From: Mucilaginibacter yixingensis
GTDB lineage: Bacteria > Bacteroidota > Bacteroidia > Sphingobacteriales > Sphingobacteriaceae
Assembly (NCBI RefSeq): GCF_041080815.1
Contig: NZ_CP160205.1
Location: 930,001-994,000, forward strand
Length of the DNA: 64,000 nucleotides
Reading direction: 5' to 3'
Made by a program: the position numbers and the translations under genes. The notes under the pieces were generated by a model, which saw nothing but the letters and a program-made list of their open reading frames with translations, was not told the origin of the DNA and did not search any database. Position 1 is the first letter of the stretch, and each line of letters starts with the position of its first letter. Of this stretch, positions 7,920 to 16,829 are shown piece by piece.

Positions 7920-10900
7920 ACCGTAACTCCAGCCTTATAAAACTTCGATACTTTCTCAAACAGAATTTCGGGCATAAAGGGTTTGGTCAGAAAATCATTC
8001 ATGCCCATGCTGCTGGCTTTTTGGTAAGTCTCTGGCATCGCATCAGCAGTGAGGGCGATAACCGGTATCTGCGGGTACTTTTGTTTGATCAGCTGTGTGG
8101 CCTCAAATCCGTCCATTACAGGCATCTGGAGGTCCATAATAATCAGATCAAACTGTTGCTGATCTGCCATTTCTACGGCAATGGCTCCGTTACTGGCCTC
8201 AAAGGTTTTGACATTCCATTTGTTTAAAAAACGATTAGCGATGAGGATGTTCATCTTATTGTCGTCAACCACCAGCACCTTCATGCCGTTTAAATCGGCA
8301 TTCATCATCTTCTGTTCTGCGCTGGCGTAGCCCGGTGTTGTTGGCTGCACAGTAGCCGCTGGTTGAACAGAAGGCTCTGGCTTACTGGCCTGAATTGGCG
8401 CCGTCGCTTGCAGCGATTCTGATTTTGATGCAGGGTTTGTTGTTTCTTTAACTGGTAATTCTGCTTGTACAGTTACTGGTACATGCGCGGCCGGTTTAGC
8501 TGTTTGCGGTGTGGCAGCTTGCGCAACAGCCGGTCTTTTTGTTGTATTGGGCTCATAGGCATATTGAATGGCAAAGCTAATCTGGGTGCCTTTACCAACC
8601 ACGCTTGATATACTGATGCGCCCGCCATGCAATTCAATTAAGCGTTTAACAATAGCCAGGCCCAGGCCGCTGCCACCGTTTTGGTCCACCTTCATTTCCT
8701 GAACAAACGGCTCAAATATTTTTTCAAGGTTTTCTTTGGCAATGCCGGTGCCGGTATCAGTCACTGTAAAGCGTAAAGTCACGCTGTTGTTAGTGCGTTG
8801 CTCTTGTTTTACGCCTACATCCACGCTGCCAGTATTGGTAAATTTAACCGCATTGCCGATCAGGTTGTTCATGATCTGCCCCAGGCGGACAGGATCTGCC
8901 ATGATGGCGTCAGGAATGCTGCGGTCTACCGATAAGTTAAGTTTCAGATCCTTCTGGTCGGCCCTGACGCGGAATGATCGACTGATGTTCTCCAATAGCA
9001 GATGCAGATCAACCGGTACCATGTGCAGGTTGTACATGCCAGCCTCAATTTTGTTATAATCAAGAATATCGTTGATGATGCCCAGCAGGGTTTCGCCCGA
9101 GAATTTGAGGTTTTCCAGATAAGGTAATTGTTCCGGACGAGGGTTGTCTGCTATCAGCAAATTAGCCGTGCCAATCACCGTATTCATTGGCGTGCGGATC
9201 TCATGACTCATGGTAGACAGAAAATCTGATTTGAAGGACGATGCTTTTTCGGCTTCTTCCTTAGCGTCAATCAGTTGCTGGCGGTCTTTTTGCTTATCGG
9301 TAATATCTTCGCCAATGCTGGTGGTTTGCTTAATGCGCCCCAGGTCATCATAAATAACACTGTTTTGCCAGGCTATCAGGCGCTGCTCGCCGTTGCGACA
9401 AATAATAGGGTTAACGTAGGTTGATTCCAGGTTGTCGTTCTCATACCATCCTCTAATTACCTTCTTGGCGTCATCTGGTACAAAGTGGCGGATCCAGTTT
9501 TGGCCAATCAGGCTCTCCTGCGTATACCCCAGCAAATTAGCCAAATACTTATTGCAGAAAAGGATGTTGCCATTTTTATCAAGTGATATGGCGGCCAATT
9601 TAACAGCCTCCAAAACCAGTTTGTAGTTGTCTTCTGTTTTCTGTACAATAATTTCGGCCGCTTTACGGTCGGTAATATCCTGCAGGGTACCAATCACACT
9701 GCGGATGCTGCCATCCTCATTGCGTTTAATCCGGCCGATGATGATGCTCAGGTGCTTGACGGTATGGTTTGGCGTGATAATACGATATTCATAGCTTGCC
9801 CGCTTCAGGTTGGCGGGATCTTTCAGGAAGGCGCGCAAAATATCCTGATCCTCCGGATGCACGTAGGTAAGCAGCAATTTAAAATTGCCCATGCCATGGT
9901 CTTTCTGCTTACGGGGCGGCACTTCGTGAATGTGATAAACCTCGTCAGACCAGGTGAGGGTTTTCTGGTTAAAATACCATTTCCAGTTGCCTATTTTGGC
10001 AATAGTTTGTGCCTCCAGTAGTTCTGCACGGCTTTTCTTAATGGCACGTTCAGACTGGCGACTCTCGGTAACATCTTTAATAATGCCGGTAAGGCGCACA
10101 ATTTTGCCATGGCGGTTGCGGATAGGTTCGCCCCGTACAATCTGGAAATACCGTTGCGCGCCTTTAGCGGTAACAATTCGGTGCTCGGTCTCGCGGTTGG
10201 CCATCTCGGTCAGATCGGCAAAAAACTGGTAAATAGTGCGCCGGTCTTCTGCATTTACCAGCCGGGCGTAGTATTCAAAATGACTTACGCCAACGGGTAG
10301 TGCGTTGATATCTAACAAAGCAAAAAGGTTGTCAGACCAGTACGTTTGTTTCAGCTCCAGGTCATACCACCAGTTGCCCATTTTGGCCATGCGTTGGGCC
10401 TCAATTAGCTGATTTTGATTTTCTTTTAACGCGGCTGAGTATTTTTTTTGTTCAGAAATGTCGGTTACAGATGCCGTCATGCGGCCGGTATAATCGCCAT
10501 GAGCATTGAATACCGGACTCACCTTGGCCGAAAACCATCGGCCCGAACCAAACAGTGAACCAAACTCAACGGTAACACATTCGTGTGTTTGAATGGCCTG
10601 GTCTAATGCTTTTTCCAACTCGAAGGCTTTCTCTTCCCCAATGCTTTCTGAAATGGTTTTGCCTTTGAAAGTGCTCAGATCAACCAGTAGCGCACGGGTT
10701 TTATTGTACCAAACATTAAGACAGATTTTCTGCTCATCAAACTCAAAAATAATATCGGTAAGCGAGTTTAGGATGGCATCGATAGCCTCGCGGTCTGCCA
10801 CCTCATTTTTTGGTGGAATAGTATTGAGCGGACGAGCCGTAAATGCGGTATCAGCAATAACTTTAGCTTGGGTTGGCATGGTAATGGCGGGCGCGGGCTG

Positions 10901-11731
10901 CACCTCCGGTACAATAGGCTGAACCGTTTGCCGGGCTGAATTACCGTTCTGATAAGAGCCATTGACGTTATGCGTGCCGTTGATAGCCGCTTTTATAGCC
11001 GGAACTTCGTTCGCTATTGATGTTTCAGATTCATTACCTATAGGCTGGGCTACTGTAGGTTCTTCATTTACAGTGTCTTGATCGCTGCTGTCGTTTTCAG
11101 GTACAAGGTCGTTAGCAATTACCCGCTCTGGCTCTTTTATTGCTGGTATAACAGGCGGCTTTGCTGCTGGTAATACCACGTTAGGCATTTGCAACGCCTG
11201 ATGGCCGTTTTTATAGTGATGCCCATCTAAGGGTTTGGCTTCAATCAATGGGGAAACAGATGCAAGAGGAACCTCAACCTCTGTTTTATGGTTATCAACG
11301 TTTGGTTCAATAAGATGTGGCTGTTCTTTGGGTTTTATTTCAGCAGGGGTAATTAATGGCGTGGCGCTTTTAAATAGTGTGTGCTGACTGGCATCTTCCG
11401 GTTCTAGCGTATTTTCAAAAATAATGGTCGGGCGATGCTCTTCTGTAACCGGTTGAGGTTTTGCCTGAGGCTTATCTACCGGTGCATTTACCGGTGTCGA
11501 TGCTTCTGGTTGTGGGTCTTTTTGAGCCAAAAAAAAAGGGTTTTTTTTGACTTCCGAGGCGAATTCTATTTCTTCGCGATTGTTTTTATACTCGTCACGC
11601 AGTGTTTTTAGCTTGTGAAGGAGCAAAAATACAAGCGCTATCAGCAATAAAGCAGAGAAAGTCAGTATCAACCCCTGGTACACGGGCGAGTCATTACTGA
11701 TTAACAAAATTGCGTTTTTTGTTAAATACAT
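7916..11731 (-). CDS. Hybrid sensor histidine kinase with four PAS-type domains and a receiver
   Basis: A 1271-residue membrane-anchored hybrid kinase. One N-terminal helix (about residues 20-39) is followed by a low-complexity Pro/Glu/Ala-rich linker of some 260 residues. Four PAS/PAC modules start near 314, 445, 570 and 697. The HisKA domain has the H-box FLSTMSHEIRTPMN near residue 842, and the ATPase domain has MNNLIGNAVKFTNTG near 954 and GGSGLGLAIVKRL near 1020. A second linker leads to a receiver domain from about 1149, with VLVVDDNKMN and the phosphoacceptor aspartate in IIMDLQMPVMDG. All catalytic residues are present. There is only one short extracytoplasmic stretch, so sensing is probably cytoplasmic. 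No response-regulator gene adjoins it. Confidence 0.93.
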   Translation of the reverse strand: MYLTKNAILLISNDSPVYQGLILTFSALLLIALVFLLLHKLKTLRDEYKNNREEIEFASEVKKNPFFLAQKDPQPEASTPVNAPVDKPQAKPQPVTEEHRPTIIFENTLEPEDASQHTLFKSATPLITPAEIKPKEQPHLIEPNVDNHKTEVEVPLASVSPLIEAKPLDGHHYKNGHQALQMPNVVLPAAKPPVIPAIKEPERVIANDLVPENDSSDQDTVNEEPTVAQPIGNESETSIANEVPAIKAAINGTHNVNGSYQNGNSARQTVQPIVPEVQPAPAITMPTQAKVIADTAFTARPLNTIPPKNEVADREAIDAILNSLTDIIFEFDEQKICLNVWYNKTRALLVDLSTFKGKTISESIGEEKAFELEKALDQAIQTHECVTVEFGSLFGSGRWFSAKVSPVFNAHGDYTGRMTASVTDISEQKKYSAALKENQNQLIEAQRMAKMGNWWYDLELKQTYWSDNLFALLDINALPVGVSHFEYYARLVNAEDRRTIYQFFADLTEMANRETEHRIVTAKGAQRYFQIVRGEPIRNRHGKIVRLTGIIKDVTESRQSERAIKKSRAELLEAQTIAKIGNWKWYFNQKTLTWSDEVYHIHEVPPRKQKDHGMGNFKLLLTYVHPEDQDILRAFLKDPANLKRASYEYRIITPNHTVKHLSIIIGRIKRNEDGSIRSVIGTLQDITDRKAAEIIVQKTEDNYKLVLEAVKLAAISLDKNGNILFCNKYLANLLGYTQESLIGQNWIRHFVPDDAKKVIRGWYENDNLESTYVNPIICRNGEQRLIAWQNSVIYDDLGRIKQTTSIGEDITDKQKDRQQLIDAKEEAEKASSFKSDFLSTMSHEIRTPMNTVIGTANLLIADNPRPEQLPYLENLKFSGETLLGIINDILDYNKIEAGMYNLHMVPVDLHLLLENISRSFRVRADQKDLKLNLSVDRSIPDAIMADPVRLGQIMNNLIGNAVKFTNTGSVDVGVKQEQRTNNSVTLRFTVTDTGTGIAKENLEKIFEPFVQEMKVDQNGGSGLGLAIVKRLIELHGGRISISSVVGKGTQISFAIQYAYEPNTTKRPAVAQAATPQTAKPAAHVPVTVQAELPVKETTNPASKSESLQATAPIQASKPEPSVQPAATVQPTTPGYASAEQKMMNADLNGMKVLVVDDNKMNILIANRFLNKWNVKTFEASNGAIAVEMADQQQFDLIIMDLQMPVMDGFEATQLIKQKYPQIPVIALTADAMPETYQKASSMGMNDFLTKPFMPEILFEKVSKFYKAGVTV

Positions 11732-11847
11732 CTGCTTTTGCTAAAAAAAATACCGGATCGGCGGGGTTTACTTTATTATTTTGTTGTTTGACAAAGAAAA
11801 ATTACAATCCTTCTAACAAATAAAAGGTAATAATACGGAGATTTAAT

Positions 11848-11855
11848 TACATTTG
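11848..11855 (+). promoter_or_regulatory. -7 promoter box of gltA
   Basis: TACATTTG matches TAnnTTTG and lies 24 bases before the gltA ATG at 11880. The TTG inside it is in frame with gltA and could be mistaken for a start codon. No good TTG stands at -33. Confidence 0.6.
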
Positions 11856-11879
11856 CTTAGCGAATACAAATATTTTTCT

Positions 11880-13169
11880 ATGTCTGAAACTGCACATCTG
11901 CAAATTGGTGATAAAACTTACGACCTACCTGTTATTGAAGGCACCGAGAACGAAAAAGCGATTGATATTTCAAAATTGAGAGACCTTACCGGTTACATTA
12001 CACTGGATATTGGCTACAAAAACACCGGCGCAACCAAAAGTGCCATTACGTTTTTGGATGGCGAACTGGGTATTCTGAAATACCGTGGTTATCCAATTGA
12101 GCAATTGGCCGAGAAATCAACCTTTATTGAAGTAGCTTATTTATTAATTTACGGTGAGCTGCCAACAGCAGATCAGCTAAATGATTTTCAGAAACTCATT
12201 AGCCGCCACACGCTGGTGCATGAGGACATGAAAAAGTTTTTCGACGGTTTCCCGCGCGGTTCACACCCAATGGGTCAGTTGTCATCACTTATTGGTGCGC
12301 TGGCTGCCTTCAACCCTGAATCATTAAAACAGGGCCAGAGCACCGAGGAAGTGAATCTGGAGATTGTGAAACTGATTGCTAAAATGAGCACGCTGGTTTC
12401 ATGGATCTACAAAAAATCACTGGATCATCCGTTTATCTATCCGCAGAACAAATATGATTATGTAACCAACTTTATGTACATGACCTTTGCGGAGCGTACA
12501 GAAGAGTTTACCGGCATAGATCCTGTTGTGATTGACGCGATGAACAAATTGCTGATACTGCACGCAGATCATGAGCAAAACTGTTCTGCTTCTACCGTGC
12601 GTATTGTAGGTTCATCAGATGCTAACCTTTATGCATCAATTTCTGCAGGTATTTCTGCACTGTGGGGCCCGCTGCATGGTGGTGCTAACCAGGCAGTAAT
12701 TGAAATGCTGGAAAAAATTAAAGAAGACGGCGGCGATACCGATAAATGGATTGCCAAAGCAAAAGATAAAAATGATCCGTTCCGTTTGATGGGTTTCGGT
12801 CACCGTGTGTACAAAAACTTTGACCCACGCGCCAAGATCATTAAAAAGGCATGTGACGATATCCTGGAAAAATTAGGCGTACAAGACGAAGTGCTGGAAA
12901 TTGCCAAGCGTCTGGAAGAAGTTGCCCTGAAAGATCCATACTTTGTAGAGCGTAAACTGTACCCTAACGTAGATTTCTACTCAGGCATCATTTACCGTGC
13001 GTTGGGCTTCCCAACAGAAATGTTCACGGTGCTGTTTGCACTGGGCCGTTTGCCAGGATGGATTGCACAATGGAAAGAAATGAAAGCTAACAAAGAGCCA
13101 ATCGGCCGTCCGCGCCAGGTGTATACCGGTAAGACTACGCGCGATTATGTAGCTACTGCTGACAGATAA
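11880..13169 (+). CDS. gltA: Citrate synthase
   Basis: Citrate synthase condenses oxaloacetate and acetyl-CoA at the entry of the TCA cycle. The 429-residue length fits the hexameric type II enzyme. Conserved blocks are seen: FLDGELGILKYRGYPIEQLA near the N-terminus, GPLHGGANQAV with an active-site histidine, GFGHRVYKNFDPRA with the second histidine, and FYSGIIYRALGFP. I start it at ATG 11880 (MSETAHLQIGDKTYDLP), because the TTG nine codons upstream is part of the -7 promoter element. A strong terminator follows 30 bases downstream. It is a single-gene unit. Confidence 0.97.
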   Translation: MSETAHLQIGDKTYDLPVIEGTENEKAIDISKLRDLTGYITLDIGYKNTGATKSAITFLDGELGILKYRGYPIEQLAEKSTFIEVAYLLIYGELPTADQLNDFQKLISRHTLVHEDMKKFFDGFPRGSHPMGQLSSLIGALAAFNPESLKQGQSTEEVNLEIVKLIAKMSTLVSWIYKKSLDHPFIYPQNKYDYVTNFMYMTFAERTEEFTGIDPVVIDAMNKLLILHADHEQNCSASTVRIVGSSDANLYASISAGISALWGPLHGGANQAVIEMLEKIKEDGGDTDKWIAKAKDKNDPFRLMGFGHRVYKNFDPRAKIIKKACDDILEKLGVQDEVLEIAKRLEEVALKDPYFVERKLYPNVDFYSGIIYRALGFPTEMFTVLFALGRLPGWIAQWKEMKANKEPIGRPRQVYTGKTTRDYVATADR

Positions 13170-13198
13170 TAGAAAGCTTGTCAGACTTAGATATAGTG

Positions 13199-13228
13199 AA
13201 GCCCCGGCATTTGCCGGGGCTTTTTTTT
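13199..13228 (+). terminator. Intrinsic terminator after gltA
   Basis: GCCCCGGC (13201-13208) pairs with GCCGGGGC (13213-13220), extended by flanking A-T pairs and followed by eight T residues (13221-13228). Confidence 0.95.
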
Positions 13229-13251
13229 CGATAGGGGCCTACACCCTTTAT

Positions 13252-13347
13252 CGTCATTGCGAGGAACGAAGCAATCTTTGTACATGCCGAGCGGATATGC
13301 ATGTCCAATTGTCCTCCGCAGAGATTGCTTCGTCCCTCGCAATGACG
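13252..13347. repeat. 96-bp palindromic dispersed repeat, CGTCATTGCGAGG family
   Basis: The left arm CGTCATTGCGAGGAACGAAG and the right arm CTTCGTCCCTCGCAATGACG are inverted copies that continue inward as CAATCT/AGATTG. The loop begins TACATGC and ends GTCCTCCGCA, and a similar loop is present in the copy at 59646-59742. The family therefore has a conserved interior as well as arms. It lies between two terminators. Confidence 0.9.
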
Positions 13348-13377
13348 TGTTGTTGAGATTGTAATTCCGCTAACCTC

Positions 13378-13416
13378 AAAAAAGGAAGGCCCGATTTTGT
13401 CGGGCCTTCCTTTTTA
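13378..13416. terminator. Bidirectional terminator between gltA and the 13414 gene
   Basis: GGAAGGCCCGA (13384-13394) pairs perfectly with TCGGGCCTTCC (13400-13410). A-tracts on the left and T-tracts on the right let it work in both directions. It overlaps the stop codon of the minus-strand gene. Confidence 0.9.
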
Positions 13417-13854
13417 CGCTTTTACATATTCATACCGGTTGTTGGCGTGGCTGCGTTCGCGTTTTAACTTATGCTCATTAGCCAGTTTTAGCAGGATGCC
13501 CGATAGCTCTGACGTTTTAAAATCAGAATCATATTCGGTTTTGCAATGATCTGCAATGGCAGAAATAGAGCGGGTGGTGTTAAAAAAATCGGTTGTGTTA
13601 AGCAGTTGATTTAAAACCTTGGTAGCGCCGGGTTTTTTTCGGCTGGCGTGGTGCTCAATTTGCAGGCCTTCTGGTTTAAACCTTAATTGCTTTTTACCTT
13701 GTGAGTCGGTGTCTGCGTCGGTACGCTCTGATTCAATAATGGCATCCAAAAGTTTGTCAACAATCTTTACCTGTACCGCCTCAGATTTAAACAGGTTCAC
13801 CACTTCAGAAATCTCAATTAATTGTTTTTTTAATTTTTCAGTTTGCTTGCTCAT
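13414..13854 (-). CDS. Hypothetical protein, possible winged-helix C-terminus
   Basis: I do not recognise this 146-residue soluble protein. The N-terminal third (SKQTEKLKKQLIEISEVVNL) looks like a coiled coil. A basic linker with RKKPGATKVLNQLLN follows, and the C-terminal 70 residues alternate short helices and end in KLKRERSHANNRYEYVKA, compatible with a small winged-helix fold (inference from pattern only). An upstream in-frame start at 13935 would add 27 residues of cysteine-rich, non-protein-like sequence, so I use the ATG at 13854. The stop codon lies inside a bidirectional terminator. About 200 bases of AT-rich sequence separate it from lysine transaminase. Confidence 0.65.
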   Translation of the reverse strand: MSKQTEKLKKQLIEISEVVNLFKSEAVQVKIVDKLLDAIIESERTDADTDSQGKKQLRFKPEGLQIEHHASRKKPGATKVLNQLLNTTDFFNTTRSISAIADHCKTEYDSDFKTSELSGILLKLANEHKLKRERSHANNRYEYVKA

Positions 13855-14063
13855 TTTACTCGTTGTGTAGCTCCATCTATCACAAAGCAAGTCGCCCGCC
13901 AGGGAGCACAACCTGCGGGAGCATAAGCTTTCCAATAAATAGCAATAGTGTTAGTGTGTTGCACTTGTTATTTAATAACGAGCACAGACAATATTAGTAT
14001 GTTCTGACTTAAAAAAAAATATACTACAGGTTAAATGGCAAAACTGTAGCAGTATTATTACAA

Positions 14064-15395
14064 TTAAATGTTATTTAATATTTTTTCCATAACATCTAAC
14101 CCTTCATCAATGTGTTCTGGCTTCATAATCAAGGCCGGACGAAACCTGATGGTGCGATGACTGCAGCCTAAAAACATCACATGATGCTCAAGCCCTTTCT
14201 GAATAAAATGGTCGCGGGTGGCCTGATCGGGGAAATCAAAAGCAGTAAGTAAACCCTTGCCGCGTACATTATTTATGAGCGGGTATTTTTCGGCTAATTT
14301 TAATAATTGTTGTTGTAGGTAGTTACCGGTCTGGGCCGCGCTGGTACACAAATTATCCTCCTCAATAATCTCCATGATCTTGGCCGAGCGTACCATGTCA
14401 ACTAGGTTGCCACCCCAGGTAGAGTTGATGCGCGATGACACGTGGAAAACATTATTCTCAACTTCGTCAATCCGCGGGCCGGCCAGTATGCCGCAAACCT
14501 GCATCTTTTTGCCAAAAGCAATTATATCCGGACGGGCCTTCTCGCCAAAATGCTCGTGGCACCAAAACTTGCCGCTCAGGCCAACGCCGGTTTGCACCTC
14601 GTCATAAATCAGCAAGGCCTCATATTCATCTGCCAGTTGGCGCAACTGCTCGGCAAACTCCTTGCGGATATGGTTATCGCCCCCTTCAGATTGTACCGGC
14701 TCAATAATAATAGCGCAGATCTCATCCGGATTATCGGCAAAAGCTTTTCTAATCTGGGCTACTGAGGCGGCTTCGCGTTGCAGCAGATCGGCCATGTTTT
14801 CATCTGTAAGCGGGTAATTAACGTAAGGCGTACTTACCCGCGGCCATTCAAACCGGGCAAACCAGCGGGTTTTTACCGGAAGGGTATTGGTAAGGCTAAG
14901 CGTGTATCCCGTACGTCCGTGAAACGCATGTTCAAAATGCAATACTTTATGGCCTTTTTCGGTTTGATGGCCTTTAGCAAAATTCTTCTGTACCTTCCAG
15001 TCCATGGCGGCTTTCAGGGCATTCTCTATAGCCAGGCCCCCGCCGGCAATAAAAAAGGCATGGGGCAGGTAGTCAGGGATACCTACGCGATCAAAAGTTT
15101 CCAGAAACTGGGCGTACTGTGTAGTATAAATATCAGAGTTTGATGGGTTAGTAAGCGCAGCCAGCATCAGGCTTTTTTTAAAGGCCTCATCGCCCAGCAT
15201 TTTAGGGTGATTATAGCCCAGCGGTACCGAGGCAAAGCAGGTAAAAAAATCAAGCAGCGTGCGGTTATATTTCGAGTCATAAATATGCACACCGTTGCTT
15301 TTTTCCATGTCAAATATAAGGTCAAACCCATCGGCAAGGATGTGCTTGCTCAACGTCTCTGCAACACTGTCTGGATTTTTGGGAAGGCTATACAT
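14064..15395 (-). CDS. lat: L-lysine 6-transaminase
   Basis: A class III PLP aminotransferase of 443 residues, closest by eye to L-lysine epsilon-aminotransferase, which turns lysine and 2-oxoglutarate into 2-aminoadipate semialdehyde (cyclising to piperideine-6-carboxylate) and glutamate. Supporting blocks are the opening DGFDLIFDMEKSNGVHIYDS, the substrate region DFFTCFASVPLGYNHPK, the PLP segment FHGRTGYTLSLT, the glutamate/aspartate pair IIIEPVQSEGGDNH and YDEVQTGVG, and the lysine in IIAFGKKMQVCG. A partner dehydrogenase is not adjacent. It probably serves lysine breakdown, though osmoprotectant synthesis is another known role of the product. Upstream is a 266-base divergent region shared with the GAF-PAS sensor. 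Confidence 0.88.
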   Translation of the reverse strand: MYSLPKNPDSVAETLSKHILADGFDLIFDMEKSNGVHIYDSKYNRTLLDFFTCFASVPLGYNHPKMLGDEAFKKSLMLAALTNPSNSDIYTTQYAQFLETFDRVGIPDYLPHAFFIAGGGLAIENALKAAMDWKVQKNFAKGHQTEKGHKVLHFEHAFHGRTGYTLSLTNTLPVKTRWFARFEWPRVSTPYVNYPLTDENMADLLQREAASVAQIRKAFADNPDEICAIIIEPVQSEGGDNHIRKEFAEQLRQLADEYEALLIYDEVQTGVGLSGKFWCHEHFGEKARPDIIAFGKKMQVCGILAGPRIDEVENNVFHVSSRINSTWGGNLVDMVRSAKIMEIIEEDNLCTSAAQTGNYLQQQLLKLAEKYPLINNVRGKGLLTAFDFPDQATRDHFIQKGLEHHVMFLGCSHRTIRFRPALIMKPEHIDEGLDVMEKILNNI

Positions 15396-15661
15396 GGGCT
15401 TATGCGTTTACGTAAATTTACTAAAAAGCCCCAAAACAAGCAATTTTGTAGGTTTTTATACCAATTGGTGAATTAGTTGGGTTTAGGCGGTTTAAAGTTA
15501 GTTTTTGTACCGGGCAAGGAAACGGTATGGATGAAATGAACGTATTATAAATGTTGCAAACTTTCCGGAAGATGGAAAACCAGCTTCAAGATATAATCGT
15601 ATAAAAAGGTTATTTTGGCTACGGATATTAAAAGTTATATTTACGCTTCAACCAAAACCTA

Positions 15662-16750
15662 ATGGCTATTAAAGACCTTGAGAGGTTGCAAGCCTTGCAC
15701 CGATTTTTAAACCTGGAAATAGACAAAGATGCCGAACTGCAGGAGATGATTGAGCTTACTGCAGAGCTGCTGAATTGCCCTATAGCACTTATTACCCTTA
15801 TTGAGGGTGATACTCAATATTTTTTATACAAAGTAGGTACCGATGTTGAGCAGGTGAGCAACAGTGACAGCTTTTGCCGCTACCTGAATTTGGGTAACGA
15901 TTTGATGGTGGTTACCGATACGCATAAGGATGAGCGTTTTGCCAGTAATCCCTTTGTAACCGGTAATCCTAATGTTGTGTTTTATGCCGGTGTACCCCTT
16001 ACTACACATGACGGACATTTATTAGGCAGCATCTGCATCTTAGATGTGATTTCGCGCGAGTTTACGCCAGTGCAAAGCAGATTGTTAAGAGTGTTGGCCA
16101 AACGTGTTATCCAGATTATGGAGTTTGAGTTTAGTATTAATTTGCTGAAACAACAGTTCTTACAGGCCCGTGACGCCGAGACTAAACTGCGCTCTTTTTT
16201 TGAAAGTTCCAGTTCATGCCACTTGCTTATTGATAGGGATATGGGCGTTATGGCCTATAATAAAAATATGGCCTCGTTTCTGAAGCGTATGTATAACGTA
16301 ATGCTTAAGCAGGGCACCCACGTAAACCAGATACTGCAAGGCCCCGCTTTAGAAAGTTTTACTACTGATTTTAAACAGGCATTGAGCGGCAAAACCATCA
16401 CCTTTGAGCGTGAGGTGAACTACAAAAATGGCGAACGTATATGGTGGTATGTGGCCTTTGAACCAGGTTTCGATGCTGAAGGAAAGATTATTGGTATTTC
16501 TTATAACGCTACAGATATCACCGCGCGCAAGGTAAACGAAGAAAAAATACTGGCGCAAAACAGCTCCTTACGGCAGATAGCGCATATGCAATCGCATGAA
16601 TTGCGAAAGCCGGTAGCTACTATTTTAGGATTAATGGAAGTGCTGAAGCTGGATCATTCCCCTGAAATGACGGAAGAGATGTACATGTTGGAGGAAACCA
16701 CCCGGGAGCTGGACGATAAGATAAGGATGATTGTAAATATGATCAATTAG
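15662..16750 (+). CDS. GAF-PAS sensor protein ending in a histidine-box domain, no ATPase
   Basis: A 362-residue cytoplasmic sensor. Residues about 20-165 form a GAF domain (GVPLTTHDGHLLGSICILD is the typical core), 175-290 a PAS/PAC domain, and about 300-362 a dimerisation/phosphoacceptor-like helical hairpin with a histidine at 312 in MQSHELRKPVATILGL. The protein then stops; no HATPase domain follows in any frame before the convergent gene 80 bases away. This is unlike a normal histidine kinase. The same ending (SHQIRKPVATILGL) occurs in the sensor at 47995, so the truncation is a family trait rather than a local break. It could accept phosphate from another kinase or act as a decoy. The promoter resembles TTG-N18-TATATTTA at 15615-15643. 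Confidence 0.85.
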   Translation: MAIKDLERLQALHRFLNLEIDKDAELQEMIELTAELLNCPIALITLIEGDTQYFLYKVGTDVEQVSNSDSFCRYLNLGNDLMVVTDTHKDERFASNPFVTGNPNVVFYAGVPLTTHDGHLLGSICILDVISREFTPVQSRLLRVLAKRVIQIMEFEFSINLLKQQFLQARDAETKLRSFFESSSSCHLLIDRDMGVMAYNKNMASFLKRMYNVMLKQGTHVNQILQGPALESFTTDFKQALSGKTITFEREVNYKNGERIWWYVAFEPGFDAEGKIIGISYNATDITARKVNEEKILAQNSSLRQIAHMQSHELRKPVATILGLMEVLKLDHSPEMTEEMYMLEETTRELDDKIRMIVNMIN

Positions 16751-16759
16751 CAGAAATGT

Positions 16760-16812
16760 AAAAGCAGAAAGCATTTTTGAGTCGAGAGATCATTCTTAAG
16801 CTTTCTGCTTTT
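16760..16812. terminator. Bidirectional terminator between convergent genes
   Basis: AAAAGCAGAAAGC (16760-16772) pairs perfectly with GCTTTCTGCTTTT (16800-16812) across a 27-base loop. A-rich and T-rich flanks suit termination from both sides. A third copy, GCTTTCTGCT, follows at about 16821-16830. Confidence 0.75.
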
Positions 16813-16829
16813 GTCTTTTAGCTTTCTGC

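Noticed and set aside
11853..11879. Upstream TTG start for gltA
   Set aside because: The TTG is the end of the -7 box TACATTTG; the extra nine residues have no counterpart in citrate synthases.
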